From Chloroflexota bacterium (GTDB lineage: Bacteria > Chloroflexota > Anaerolineae > 4572-78 > J111), in assembly GCA_003694775.1 (NCBI GenBank), contig RFJV01000655.1, positions 1 to 18,956 of the forward strand: a stretch of 18,956 bases of DNA. The letters run 5' to 3'. Both the position numbers and the translations under genes were made by a program. The notes beneath the pieces were generated by a model. It was not told where the DNA came from. It saw only the letters and a program-made list of their open reading frames with translations, and ran no database searches. Shown here piece by piece: positions 7,484 through 14,601 of this stretch (its first letter is position 1; every line of letters begins with the position of its first letter).

Positions 7484-8200
7484 ATGGAAATTAACTGGCC
7501 TGTACTGATTTATCTGGCAATTGGGATTTTTGTCCTGGCGGGATTTTCTTCCGGCTGGTGGAAAGAGGCCTTTGTTACCTTTTTCCTCGGCCTGCTGGTC
7601 TTTCTCCTGCAGAATCCCGACAGCGCCCAGGCCCTGATTGACGGCTTCAACCAGGCGGTGGCCGGGCTGTGGGCGGTCTTGCCGCCGTCGCTGGTCGACC
7701 TGCTGGCGCAGGGGATGGGCCTGCCAGCCGGCACCGTCCCGCAGGCCAACCCCTCCTCCCCGACCACCTGGCTGGCGGTGCTGATGGTCGGCATGGCCAT
7801 TGCCACCCAGATTGGCCGGCTGGCTCTGCCCTCCTCCTTTTCACTCAGCTTGATGGGCCGGCTGGTGGGGGGCGTGCTGGGCGGAGTCAACGGCTTGCTG
7901 GTGGTCAACCTGATACGGGAGTACCTGGACGGACGGAGCCTGCCCGGTGCAACGACCACGGCCACGGTCACGGGGGTCAGAATTGTGGGCGGCAGTACGG
8001 CCCCCCCTCCGGCGGCGGCCATCACCGTCCGCGCCGCCGACCTGCCGCCGACCACCATTCTGGACAGCGGCTTGCCGTGGATTGTCATCGGTATTGGCCT
8101 GTTCCTGTTTGTGGCCGCAGTGGTCAACAGCCTCAAAATAGAAACCAACGCCGAAAAGATGCGGCGGATAACGGTCAAAAAGCCGTTTGGCTACCGGTAG
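7484..8200 (+). CDS. CvpA-like integral membrane protein, second of a tandem pair
   Basis: This 238-residue product is a paralogue of its upstream neighbour. The N-terminal half matches nearly position by position (INWPVLIYLAIGIFVLAG, then GWWKEAFVTFFL, LLVFLLQNPD and WAVLPPSLVDLL). Both share NL[VI]REY[IL][ED]GR[NS]LPG after TM4, a PPTTI-x-(2)-G-LPWI entry to the last membrane segment and a C-terminal KPFGYR comparable to TPMGYKKY. The loop between TM2 and TM3 and the loop after REY (about 155-190, proline and alanine rich) are the divergent parts. ATG 7484 or the adjacent GTG 7481 may be used. The ribosome binding site is weak (AGGG at 7471-7474), so translation may depend on the gene ending 11 bases before. 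Function unknown. Confidence 0.85.
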   Translation: MEINWPVLIYLAIGIFVLAGFSSGWWKEAFVTFFLGLLVFLLQNPDSAQALIDGFNQAVAGLWAVLPPSLVDLLAQGMGLPAGTVPQANPSSPTTWLAVLMVGMAIATQIGRLALPSSFSLSLMGRLVGGVLGGVNGLLVVNLIREYLDGRSLPGATTTATVTGVRIVGGSTAPPPAAAITVRAADLPPTTILDSGLPWIVIGIGLFLFVAAVVNSLKIETNAEKMRRITVKKPFGYR

Positions 8201-8216
8201 AAACGAGACAGTGAAA

Positions 8217-9644
8217 ATGAACGGGGAAAAAGCCGGAAAACCGCATATTCATCTCATCGGCATTGGTGGGGCCGGCCTGTCGGCGATTGCCACGGTGCTC
8301 TACCAGTGGGGCTACACCGTGTCCGGCTCCGACATGCAGAGTTCGATGATGACCGACCTGCTGGCCCGGCTGGGGATAAAGGTGTTCATCGGCCATCGGG
8401 CGCAGAACCTGCGGCCAGAGGTGGATGCGGTGGTCGTCTCTTCGGCCATTCCTGCCGACAATCCGGAATGGCAGGAGGCCCTCCGCCGCGGCATCCCCGT
8501 GTTCAAGCGGGCCGAATGGCTGGGTAAGATGATGGCCGGTAAAACCGGTATCGCCCTGGCCGGTACGCACGGCAAAACCACCACCACCGCCCTGACCGCC
8601 TATCTGCTTCAGGAAGCGGGGCAAAGCCCGTCCTACATCATCGGCGGCTACGTGCCCCAGCTCAAGACCAATGCCGCCGCCGGTCAGGGGGACGCCTTTG
8701 TCATTGAAGCCGACGAGTATGACCACACCTTCCTGGGGTTCCGGCCCAACATTGCCGCGGTCACCACCATCGAGTGGGACCATCCGGATATTTTCCCCTC
8801 GCCCCAGGCTCTGCAAGCCGACTTTGAGCAGTTCGTGGCCCAGGTTCCCCCGGACGGGCTGGTCATCGGCTGTGGGGACGACCCGGTGGTCCGGCGGGTC
8901 ATCCGCCACGCCCGATGCCGGACGGTGACCTACGGTCTGGAGGCGGAAAACGACTGGCAGGCCACTGGTCTGCGGCTCAATGAAGACGGCGGCTACAATT
9001 TTACCGTCCTCTGCCGGGACGAGACCTACCGCCCGGCTCTGGCCGGCGTGGAGTTTGGTCTGGCGGTTCCGGGCCGGCACAACGTGCGCAATGCCCTGGC
9101 CGGCCTGATTATCGCTGTGGAGCGGGGGATTGCCCCGGCCCAGGCGGCAGACATCATCCGGCGGTTCCAGGGGGTAGGCCGGCGGTTTGAACTCAAGGGG
9201 GAGATGCACGGGGTCATCGTCATCGATGACTACGCCCATCATCCCACGGAAATCCGGGCCACACTGGCCGCGGCTCGCGACCGTTTTGGCGACCGCCCCT
9301 TATGGGTGGTCTTCCAGCCGCATACCTTCAGCCGGACCGCGGCCCTGCTGGATGAATTTGCCGCCGCCTTTGCCGCGGCAGACCACGTGATTGTGGTGGA
9401 TATTTTCCCCTCGCGGGAGGTGGACGAGGGACGGGTGCACAGCCGCGATATTGTGACCCGCATGGACCACCCGGACGCCCGCTACATCGGCTCGCTGGCA
9501 GAGGCCGCGTCTGACCTGCTGGAGCGAATGACGCCCCCGGCAGTTTTGCTGACCCTCGGCGCGGGCGACGGGTACAAGGTGGGCGAGATGGTGCTCAAAT
9601 ACCTGGTCAGCTCCGAGGTGATGGGGCCGGAAAATGAACCGTAG
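8217..9644 (+). CDS. murC: UDP-N-acetylmuramate--L-alanine ligase (MurC)
   Basis: MurC adds L-alanine to UDP-MurNAc, the first Mur ligase step. From ATG 8217 the protein has 475 residues. It has the N-terminal UDP-binding motif HLIGIGGAGLSAIA (12-25) and SGSDMQSS, the MurC P-loop AGTHGKTTTTALTAYLL (115-131), EADEYDHTFLGFRPNIAAVT, the HNVRNALAG strand and the C-terminal domain IDDYAHHPTEIRATL, FQPHTFSRTAALLDEF and VVDIFPSRE, ending with LGAGDGYKVGEMVL. The last motif is usually GAGD-hydrophobic-W/x-x; here it reads GAGDGYK. GTG 8211 and TTG 8187 are in-frame alternatives, but the Rossmann motif is close enough to the N-terminus with ATG 8217. It lies 16 bases after the second CvpA-like gene and is followed by the composite repeat element. 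Confidence 0.96.
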   Translation: MNGEKAGKPHIHLIGIGGAGLSAIATVLYQWGYTVSGSDMQSSMMTDLLARLGIKVFIGHRAQNLRPEVDAVVVSSAIPADNPEWQEALRRGIPVFKRAEWLGKMMAGKTGIALAGTHGKTTTTALTAYLLQEAGQSPSYIIGGYVPQLKTNAAAGQGDAFVIEADEYDHTFLGFRPNIAAVTTIEWDHPDIFPSPQALQADFEQFVAQVPPDGLVIGCGDDPVVRRVIRHARCRTVTYGLEAENDWQATGLRLNEDGGYNFTVLCRDETYRPALAGVEFGLAVPGRHNVRNALAGLIIAVERGIAPAQAADIIRRFQGVGRRFELKGEMHGVIVIDDYAHHPTEIRATLAAARDRFGDRPLWVVFQPHTFSRTAALLDEFAAAFAAADHVIVVDIFPSREVDEGRVHSRDIVTRMDHPDARYIGSLAEAASDLLERMTPPAVLLTLGAGDGYKVGEMVLKYLVSSEVMGPENEP

Positions 9645-9645
9645 G

Positions 9646-9920
9646 GTACGAATTGACGAATGGACGAATGGACGAATGGACGAAATGTAACTGTTCAGGC
9701 CGAGAGAAAAATCCGGTAAAGCGTCATCAATTTCGGCCATCTCACGTAAAACGTAAATCGTAATCCGTAATCTTCTGTTCTTACGAGTTACGTTCTATGT
9801 CTGATTGTTGGACTGGGGCGTAGTCATCTCGACTGCATCGACTGGGGCGCAGTCGTCTCGACTGCATCGTGGATGGCTGAACAGTTACCATTCGTATATT
9901 CGTACATTCGTATATTCCGA
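9646..9920. repeat. Composite palindromic repeat element between murC and a small gene
   Basis: This stretch has almost no coding potential and is built of repeats. The left end has octamers around GAATGGAC (9650-9657, 9658-9665, 9666-9673, 9674-9681). The right end has octamers of complementary style, ATTCGTAT or ATTCGTAC, at 9889-9915. Inside these, GTAACTGTTCAG (9687-9698) and CTGAACAGTTAC (9877-9888) form a perfect 12-bp inverted repeat. Nested inside are a 6-bp stem (9698-9703 with 9733-9738), a heptamer array around ACGTAAA (9744-9771) whose AACGTAAATCGTAA (9750-9763) pairs at 12 of 14 positions with 9781-9794, and a 29-bp tandem duplication (9811-9868). The layout fits either a non-autonomous palindromic element or a structured transcript. 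No transposase is present in the window. Confidence 0.85.
9811..9868 (+). repeat. 29-bp tandem duplication containing a hairpin
   Basis: Two adjacent 29-base units, 9811-9839 and 9840-9868, differ at two positions only. The second holds a perfect 7-bp stem: GCAGTCG (9849-9855), loop TCT, CGACTGC (9859-9865). In the first unit the two changes (GTAGTCA) break two of those pairs. Two directly abutting copies without spacers do not make a CRISPR array. Confidence 0.85.
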
Positions 9921-9928
9921 TAGGGGAA

Positions 9929-9934
9929 CGGAGG
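9929..9934 (+). promoter_or_regulatory. Ribosome binding site deciding the start of the small gene before murB
   Basis: CGGAGG ends directly against an ATG at 9935 (no spacing) but lies six bases before a second in-frame ATG at 9941. The second ATG is therefore the better start. Confidence 0.65.
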
Positions 9935-9940
9935 ATGAAA

Positions 9941-10180
9941 ATGGCAGACGAAAAGAAAATCATCGCTTATCCAGGCCGGACAGCCGGGGTGCAGGTCGAA
10001 CAGAATCCACCGGCAGACGAACCGGAAACCGCGGTGGTTGACGCGCCGGCCACGGAGGCCGAGGCGGCAGAAGCGGCCCGCTTTCGCGCCCTGACCGCGG
10101 CCAGGGCGGCCCGTCAGGCGATGCTCCGGCGCATCATGGCCGAACTGGCCGAACTGGATGAGTTTTCACCCGCGGCCTGA
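9941..10180 (+). CDS. Small alanine/glutamate-rich unknown protein before murB, 79 residues
   Basis: No family is recognised. The 79-residue product starts with a short charged segment ([16 protein letters not shown]), has a low-complexity Pro/Glu/Ala linker (about 20-45), and ends in a probable helix rich in Ala, Arg and Leu (about 48-74, including [19 protein letters not shown]). There is no signal peptide or membrane segment. Support for a real gene comes from the good ribosome binding site and from the stop codon, which overlaps the murB start in a TGATG arrangement typical of coupled genes. Like the small gene after mraY, it begins right after a repeat island and feeds into a Mur enzyme gene. 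Its sequence does not obviously align with that protein. Function unknown. Confidence 0.65.
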   Translation: MADEKKIIAYPGRTAGVQVEQNPPADEPETAVVDAPATEAEAAEAARFRALTAARAARQAMLRRIMAELAELDEFSPAA

Positions 10181-11142
10181 TGGAACTGCCAATGCCCACC
10201 GACTTGGACCGGCTCTTCATCGACCTGTCAATCCGCTTTGACAACCGCCCGCGGCGCAACGAGCCGCTGGCCCAGCACACCACCTTTCGGATTGGCGGCC
10301 CGGCAGACATCTGGCTGACGGTGGAGCATGTCGATGAACTGGCCGATGCAGTTCTGCTGGCCCGGCGGCGCGGTGTGCCGGTGTTCATTCTGGGCACCGG
10401 GGCCAACATCCTGGTGGGCGATGGCGGTATCCGGGGGCTGGTCATTGAAAACCGGGCCGGTGAGGTGCAGTTTCCGCCCCTGGAAGGTCTCGCACCTGGG
10501 GCTGAGGTCCTGCTCACCGCCGACAGCGGGGTCAACCTGCCGGGACTGGCCCGTCGCTGTGCCCGCCGCGGCCTGCGGGGGCTGGAATGGGCCGCCGGAA
10601 TTCCGGGCACTATCGGCGGTGCGGTGGTCAACAATGCCGGGGCATACGGCAGTGATATGGCTCACACCCTGTACCGGGTGGAACTGCTGTCACCGTCGGG
10701 AACGCGGGTCTGGCAACCGGTTGAGTGGCTGGAATACGGCTACCGCACCTCACGGCTGAAGCGGTCTGCCGGGGGGGAGTGGGTGGTGCTCCGGGCGGAA
10801 CTGCGTCTGGTGGGCGACACGCCGGCCAATGTGGAGGCCCGGCTGGCCGAACTGAACGAGCGCCGCAAGGCCAGCCAGCCGCCGGGGGCGACTGTGGGCA
10901 GTATGTTCAAAAATCCGCCGGGCGATTACGCCGGACGGCTGATTGAAGCCGCCGGGTTGAAAGGTCTGCGGCAGGGCGGGGCACAGATTTCTCCCGTCCA
11001 CGCCAATTTCTTCCAAAATCTGGGCGACGCCACCTGCCGCGATGTGCTGGTCCTCATCCACACCGCCCAAACGCGGGTCAGGAAGCTGTTTGGGGTTGAG
11101 CTGGAGCTGGAAATCGAACTGGTAGGAGAAATGGAACCGTAG
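10180..11142 (+). CDS. murB: UDP-N-acetylenolpyruvoylglucosamine reductase (MurB)
   Basis: MurB is the FAD- and NADPH-dependent cytoplasmic enzyme that reduces UDP-GlcNAc-enolpyruvate to UDP-MurNAc, the substrate of MurC. The 320-residue product has the FAD-binding region [13 protein letters not shown] (33-45) and [19 protein letters not shown] (71-89), [20 protein letters not shown] (134-153), the YGYRTS motif (186-191), GSMFKNP with the proton-donating serine at about 241, [17 protein letters not shown] and the C-terminal LELEIELVG glutamate region. The start ATG 10180 overlaps the preceding TGA. A second ATG at 10192 would remove four residues. Absence of a strong independent ribosome binding site argues for coupled translation. 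murB inside the dcw cluster next to ddl is common in many phyla but not in E. coli. Confidence 0.96.
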   Translation: MELPMPTDLDRLFIDLSIRFDNRPRRNEPLAQHTTFRIGGPADIWLTVEHVDELADAVLLARRRGVPVFILGTGANILVGDGGIRGLVIENRAGEVQFPPLEGLAPGAEVLLTADSGVNLPGLARRCARRGLRGLEWAAGIPGTIGGAVVNNAGAYGSDMAHTLYRVELLSPSGTRVWQPVEWLEYGYRTSRLKRSAGGEWVVLRAELRLVGDTPANVEARLAELNERRKASQPPGATVGSMFKNPPGDYAGRLIEAAGLKGLRQGGAQISPVHANFFQNLGDATCRDVLVLIHTAQTRVRKLFGVELELEIELVGEMEP

Positions 11143-11164
11143 GGGCAACCCCCCGTGGTTGCCC
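11142..11164. repeat. REP-like palindrome between murB and ddl
   Basis: GGGCAACC (11143-11150) and GGTTGCCC (11157-11164) form a perfect 8-bp G+C-rich stem with a 6-base loop (CCCCGT), starting at the murB stop codon. No T-run follows, so it is not a classical terminator. A hairpin of this type with a C-rich loop resembles dispersed REP-like palindromes. It could stabilise the upstream message or dampen read-through into ddl. Confidence 0.7.
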
Positions 11165-11179
11165 AACAAGGTACAGACA

Positions 11180-12301
11180 ATGAGCAAGCAGAAAAAACTG
11201 CGCGTCGGCATAATCTTTGGCGGGCAAAGCGGAGAACATGAGGTCAGCCTGACGTCTGCCAGAGGCATTATGGACGCCATTGATAAGGATAAATACGAGG
11301 TTGTCCCGATTGGCATTACCCGCCGCGGGGAATGGCTGGCCGGCGAAAACGTGTACCAGCGGCTGGTCGACGAGGCCGCCGGCCATCCCCTGCTGGAGGG
11401 CGGGCCGGGCCGGCGGGCCGCGGTGGCGGAAACCGTGTCCAGTCTGGTGGCCTGGTCCAGGGAAACCGGACGGCTGGACGTGGTCTTTCCGGTACTGCAC
11501 GGCCCCTTTGGGGAGGATGGTACGGTTCAGGGCTTTCTGGAACTGCTGGGACTGCCCTATGTGGGGGCCGGTGTGGCCGCCAGCGCGGTGGGGATGGACA
11601 AGGCCCTGGCTAAAGACATTTTCCGGGCGCACGGCCTGCCGATTGTCAGCCATCTGGTGTTCCTGCGCCGGGAATGGCAAACCGAGCCGGAGGCGGTGGT
11701 CGCCACGGTGGAAGATACCATGCCGTATCCGGTGTTTGTCAAGCCGGCAAATATGGGGAGCAGTGTGGGTATTCACAAGGCCCGCAACCGGGACGAACTG
11801 GTCCGCGGTCTGACCGACGCGGCCCGCTACGACCGCAAGCTGATTGTCGAGCAGGGGCTGGAGGCACGGGAAATTGAGGTCAGCGTGCTGGGCAATGATG
11901 AGCCGATAGCCTCGGTTCCGGGGGAAATTGTGCCCTCGCGGGAGTTCTACAGCTACGCGGCCAAGTACCTGGATAACAGTTCCGACCTGCTCATTCCGGC
12001 TCCTCTTGACCGGGAATATGTCAACCTGTTTCAGCAGTTGGCGATGATGGCCTTCAGGGCGCTGGACTGCGCCGGGATGGCGCGGGTCGATTTTCTGCTG
12101 GAAAAAAGTACGGGCGAGGTATTTGTCAACGAAGTCAACACCATTCCCGGTTTTACGCCTATCAGCATGTATCCCAAACTGTGGGAAGCCAGCGGTATCT
12201 CCTATACGGAGCTGATTGACCGGCTGATTAAGCTGGCCCTGGAACGCCACCGGGAAAAAATGCAGAACCAGACCTTTTTTGACGTTTCGACTGCCGAGTG
12301 A
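11180..12301 (+). CDS. ddl: D-alanine--D-alanine ligase (Ddl)
   Basis: Ddl is the ATP-grasp enzyme that joins two D-alanines to make the dipeptide consumed by MurF. The 373-residue product shows GGQSGEHEVSLTSARGI (14-30), VFPVLHGPFGEDGTVQGFLE, LGLPYVGAGVAASAVGMDK, the ATP-grasp VKPANMGSSVGIHKA, the substrate loop EFYSYAAKYLD, and the metal- and ATP-binding ARVDFLLEK together with EVFVNEVNTIPGFT. The tyrosine-containing YSYAAKY loop is what is expected of D-Ala-D-Ala enzymes rather than vancomycin-resistance D-Ala-D-Lac ligases. ATG 11180 is chosen because AAGG (11168-11171) lies at good spacing. An in-frame TTG at 11159 lies within the REP-like hairpin and is unlikely. ftsQ starts three bases after the stop. 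Confidence 0.96.
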   Translation: MSKQKKLRVGIIFGGQSGEHEVSLTSARGIMDAIDKDKYEVVPIGITRRGEWLAGENVYQRLVDEAAGHPLLEGGPGRRAAVAETVSSLVAWSRETGRLDVVFPVLHGPFGEDGTVQGFLELLGLPYVGAGVAASAVGMDKALAKDIFRAHGLPIVSHLVFLRREWQTEPEAVVATVEDTMPYPVFVKPANMGSSVGIHKARNRDELVRGLTDAARYDRKLIVEQGLEAREIEVSVLGNDEPIASVPGEIVPSREFYSYAAKYLDNSSDLLIPAPLDREYVNLFQQLAMMAFRALDCAGMARVDFLLEKSTGEVFVNEVNTIPGFTPISMYPKLWEASGISYTELIDRLIKLALERHREKMQNQTFFDVSTAE

Positions 12302-12304
12302 GAT

Positions 12305-13150
12305 ATGCCGGTATCCAGAAAACGCCGCCGCCGCTCCGAAATGCGGTTGGGTATGCAGAGCATCGATTATAAAACTACCGCCGCCTCCCGGCCTGGCTTG
12401 AGCCTGGCTCCGGTGCTGGGATTCTTTACCCGGCGCTGGGCCAAACTGCTGGGGTGGGGTCTGCTGGTGGGGCAGGTCGCGCTTTTGTATGTGCTGTTTA
12501 CGTCGCCGGCATTTTTTGTGACGACCGCCACCATCGAGGGAAACGTGGTGCTGACCGCGCCGGAGATTTACGCCGCCAGCGGTATTCACCGGCAGAGTAT
12601 TTTCTGGCTTCGGGCCGGCGCTGTAGCCGAGCGGATAATGGCTCTGCCCAACATCAAGGAGGCCGCGGTGACCATTTCTTTGCCGGCCCGGGTGCACATT
12701 ACGGTGGTCGAACGGCGGCCGGAAGTGCTGTGGCAAACCGGCGATGCGGTCTGGTGGGTGGACCAGGAGGGGGTGGTGACGCCGCCGCGCCAGACGTCCG
12801 GCGACATCCTGCGCATCATCGACGATGACCGGCAGAGCTTGCAGGCAGGGGATACCGTTGACCCCCAGATTATCATCGGCGCGCTGACCCTGCGCCAGCT
12901 TTCGCCCAACGTGTCGGTGGTGCGGTATTCCAGGGCCAGGGGGCTTACCGTTGCCACCGCCGACGGCTGGCCGGTTTATCTGGGGGAAGGAACGAACATC
13001 AAAGCTAAACTGGTTGTTTTAACGGCGCTTCTGGCAGACCTAAAGGCGCGCAGCATTACCCCCAAATTCATCGACGTGCGCAATCCGGAACGACCGTTTT
13101 ACGCGCCCCGCTCGGTGATACAGATACCGGCGCCGCGAACATCGCCGTAG
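12305..13150 (+). CDS. ftsQ: Cell division protein FtsQ/DivIB family
   Basis: FtsQ is the bitopic divisome protein that links cytoplasmic FtsA/FtsZ to FtsW/FtsI. The 281-residue product has the expected layout: a basic cytoplasmic N-terminus (KRRRR at 6-10), one membrane segment (about 47-66), then a POTRA domain (about 71-142) starting with FFVTTATIEGNVVLTAPEI and including GIHRQSIFWLRAGAVAERI, LPNIKEAAVTISLPARVHI and VVERRPEVLW. The FtsQ beta domain follows with WWVDQEGVV, and the protein ends with PKFIDVRNPERPFY. Sequence conservation of FtsQ is low, so the assignment rests on domain order and position between ddl and ftsA. The three-base gap after ddl suggests coupling. Confidence 0.9.
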   Translation: MPVSRKRRRRSEMRLGMQSIDYKTTAASRPGLSLAPVLGFFTRRWAKLLGWGLLVGQVALLYVLFTSPAFFVTTATIEGNVVLTAPEIYAASGIHRQSIFWLRAGAVAERIMALPNIKEAAVTISLPARVHITVVERRPEVLWQTGDAVWWVDQEGVVTPPRQTSGDILRIIDDDRQSLQAGDTVDPQIIIGALTLRQLSPNVSVVRYSRARGLTVATADGWPVYLGEGTNIKAKLVVLTALLADLKARSITPKFIDVRNPERPFYAPRSVIQIPAPRTSP

Positions 13151-13185
13151 GGATGGGAGACATGCAGGCGAATTTTAAGGAAATG

Positions 13186-13231
13186 CACAATATATTGGGG
13201 ATAAACCTCTTGCAAAATACTATATATTGTG
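13186..13231. promoter_or_regulatory. Operator-like inverted repeat upstream of ftsA
   Basis: CACAATATAT (13186-13195) and ATATATTGTG (13222-13231) are perfect reverse complements separated by 26 bases. The left arm is part of CAATATATTG (13188-13197), which is itself fully palindromic. The right arm falls inside the spacer of the promoter proposed at 13210-13238, so a protein bound to both arms would cover it. It lies in the most A+T-rich stretch of the cell-wall gene cluster. Confidence 0.5.
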
Positions 13232-13238
13232 TTAAACT
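13210..13238 (+). promoter_or_regulatory. Candidate sigma-70-type promoter for ftsA-ftsZ
   Basis: TTGCAA (13210-13215) and TAAACT (13233-13238) are separated by exactly 17 bases. Each matches the consensus hexamers at four of six positions. It lies in the 205-base gap between ftsQ and ftsA, with a G+C-rich leader of about 100 bases before the ftsA ribosome binding site. No gene is credible in that gap. Confidence 0.45.
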
Positions 13239-13341
13239 ACATAGAGCACCTTACCTCTTTTATGGAGCGACGGGACGGCGCGCGGCCGGCGTTTCGGACA
13301 ATGAGGTCAAGCTCGGCCGGGCGGCAGGTCTGTCCGGGCAG

Positions 13342-13349
13342 AAAGGAGG
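13342..13349 (+). promoter_or_regulatory. Near-perfect ribosome binding site of ftsA
   Basis: AAAGGAGG lies six bases before GTG 13356. It is one of the strongest sites in the window and fixes the non-ATG start of ftsA. Confidence 0.85.
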
Positions 13350-13355
13350 CCAGGG

Positions 13356-14579
13356 GTGGAACAAACCGTAGTTGCTCTGGATATCGGAACCACCAAGGTG
13401 TGCACCCTGGTCGCCGAATTTGACCCCGCCGGGGAACACTCCCTGCGGATTGTGGGGGTGGGAACCGTGCCGTCGCGCGGTATCCGTCGAGGGGTGGTGG
13501 TCGACCTGGGGGAAGTGACCGCGGCGATATCGGAATCCATCGCGCGGGCGGAGCGTACCTCTGGTTATGAGATTGCCAGCGCGTATGTGGGGCTGTCGGG
13601 CGCACACGTCAACGCGGTGAACAGCCGGGGCGTGGTGGCCATCAGCCGGGGGGAGCGGGGCATCCATCCCATTGATGTTCAGCGTGCCCTGGAAGCGGCC
13701 AGGGCCATTGAAATTCCGCAGAACCGGGAAATTCTGCACGTCATCCCCCGGAGCTATATTGTAGATGGCGAGGAGGGCGTGCGCGACCCGGTAGGGATGC
13801 AGGCCTACCGTCTGGAGGTGGAGGCCCATATCGTCACCGGGGTGACCACTTCCATCCGCAATCTGGTGAAGTGTGTGCAGAATGCCGGGGTGGAAATCGA
13901 CGCTCTGGTGCTGGAGCCGCTGGCCTCCGGCGAGTCGGTTTTAACCCCAATAGAGCGGGATATGGGGGTCGCCCTGGTAGATATTGGCGGCGGCACCACC
14001 GATATTGCCATTTTTATCGAGGGAAGCATCTGGCACACCGCGGTTCTGCCGACCGGCGGCGAACAGCTCACCAGGGACGTGGCCGTGGGCCTGCGTACTC
14101 CCTTTAACGTGGCCGAGGAAATCAAGCTGAAGTACGGGCACGCCCTGTCGCAAAGCATCATGCCGGACGAAACCATCCGGGTCAGTATGTTTGGCGAGGA
14201 TGCCCAACAGCCAATTTCCCGCCGGTTCCTGGCCGAGATTATCGAGGCCCGGATGGAGGAAACGTTTGAAATCATCCTCAAAGAAATCAAACGCAGTGGT
14301 TACGATGGCCTGCTTCCGGCCGGGGTGGTCCTGTGCGGCGGCACTGCAGAACTGCCCGGTATTCGTGACCTGGCCCGCGAGGTAATGGGGTTGCCTGTCC
14401 GCATTGGGGAGCCGCAGGACCTGCAAGGTCTGGTCGACACCCTGCACAGCCCGGCTTTTGCCACCAGTGTGGGCCTTCTGCACTGGGGTATTAACCACGA
14501 CCTGCCCGAACCGGTGGAGCGGCCAAGAAATACATCTCTGAGACTGCCAACCTGGTTAAAAGTATTCCTGCCGGGGTAA
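13356..14579 (+). CDS. ftsA: Cell division protein FtsA
   Basis: FtsA is the actin-like ATPase that anchors FtsZ filaments to the membrane. The 407-residue product has the phosphate-1 motif ALDIGTTKVCTLVAE (7-21), an FtsA-type 1C domain (AYVGLSGAHVNAVNSRGVVA and the following helices), the phosphate-2 motif ALVDIGGGTTDIAIF (about 206-220), the adenosine motif VVLCGGTAELPGI, and a C-terminal amphipathic segment (LPTWLKVFLPG) after a short linker. That segment fits the membrane-targeting helix of FtsA and argues against the related MreB or PilM proteins. The start is GTG 13356 with a strong ribosome binding site. It follows ftsQ after a 205-base regulatory gap and precedes ftsZ by 66 bases. Confidence 0.96.
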   Translation: MEQTVVALDIGTTKVCTLVAEFDPAGEHSLRIVGVGTVPSRGIRRGVVVDLGEVTAAISESIARAERTSGYEIASAYVGLSGAHVNAVNSRGVVAISRGERGIHPIDVQRALEAARAIEIPQNREILHVIPRSYIVDGEEGVRDPVGMQAYRLEVEAHIVTGVTTSIRNLVKCVQNAGVEIDALVLEPLASGESVLTPIERDMGVALVDIGGGTTDIAIFIEGSIWHTAVLPTGGEQLTRDVAVGLRTPFNVAEEIKLKYGHALSQSIMPDETIRVSMFGEDAQQPISRRFLAEIIEARMEETFEIILKEIKRSGYDGLLPAGVVLCGGTAELPGIRDLAREVMGLPVRIGEPQDLQGLVDTLHSPAFATSVGLLHWGINHDLPEPVERPRNTSLRLPTWLKVFLPG

Positions 14580-14601
14580 ACCTTTGTAAATGGGGACAAC
14601 A

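Noticed and set aside
9811..9868. Possible CRISPR repeats
   Set aside because: There are only two 29-base units, directly adjacent with no spacer between them, and no cas genes in the window.
9805..10041. Open frame through the 29-bp duplication into the small gene
   Set aside because: It lies in repeat DNA, has no ribosome binding site and overlaps the better-supported gene at 9941 in another frame.
11078..12736. Long minus-strand open frame opposite ddl and ftsQ
   Set aside because: It is the antisense shadow of high-G+C genes. Its product is histidine-, glutamine- and glycine-rich without domains, and the plus-strand genes are unambiguous.
13153..13371. Open frame of 72 codons between ftsQ and ftsA
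   Set aside because: It overlaps the ftsA start and its strong ribosome binding site, includes the A+T-rich promoter region and has no convincing protein features.
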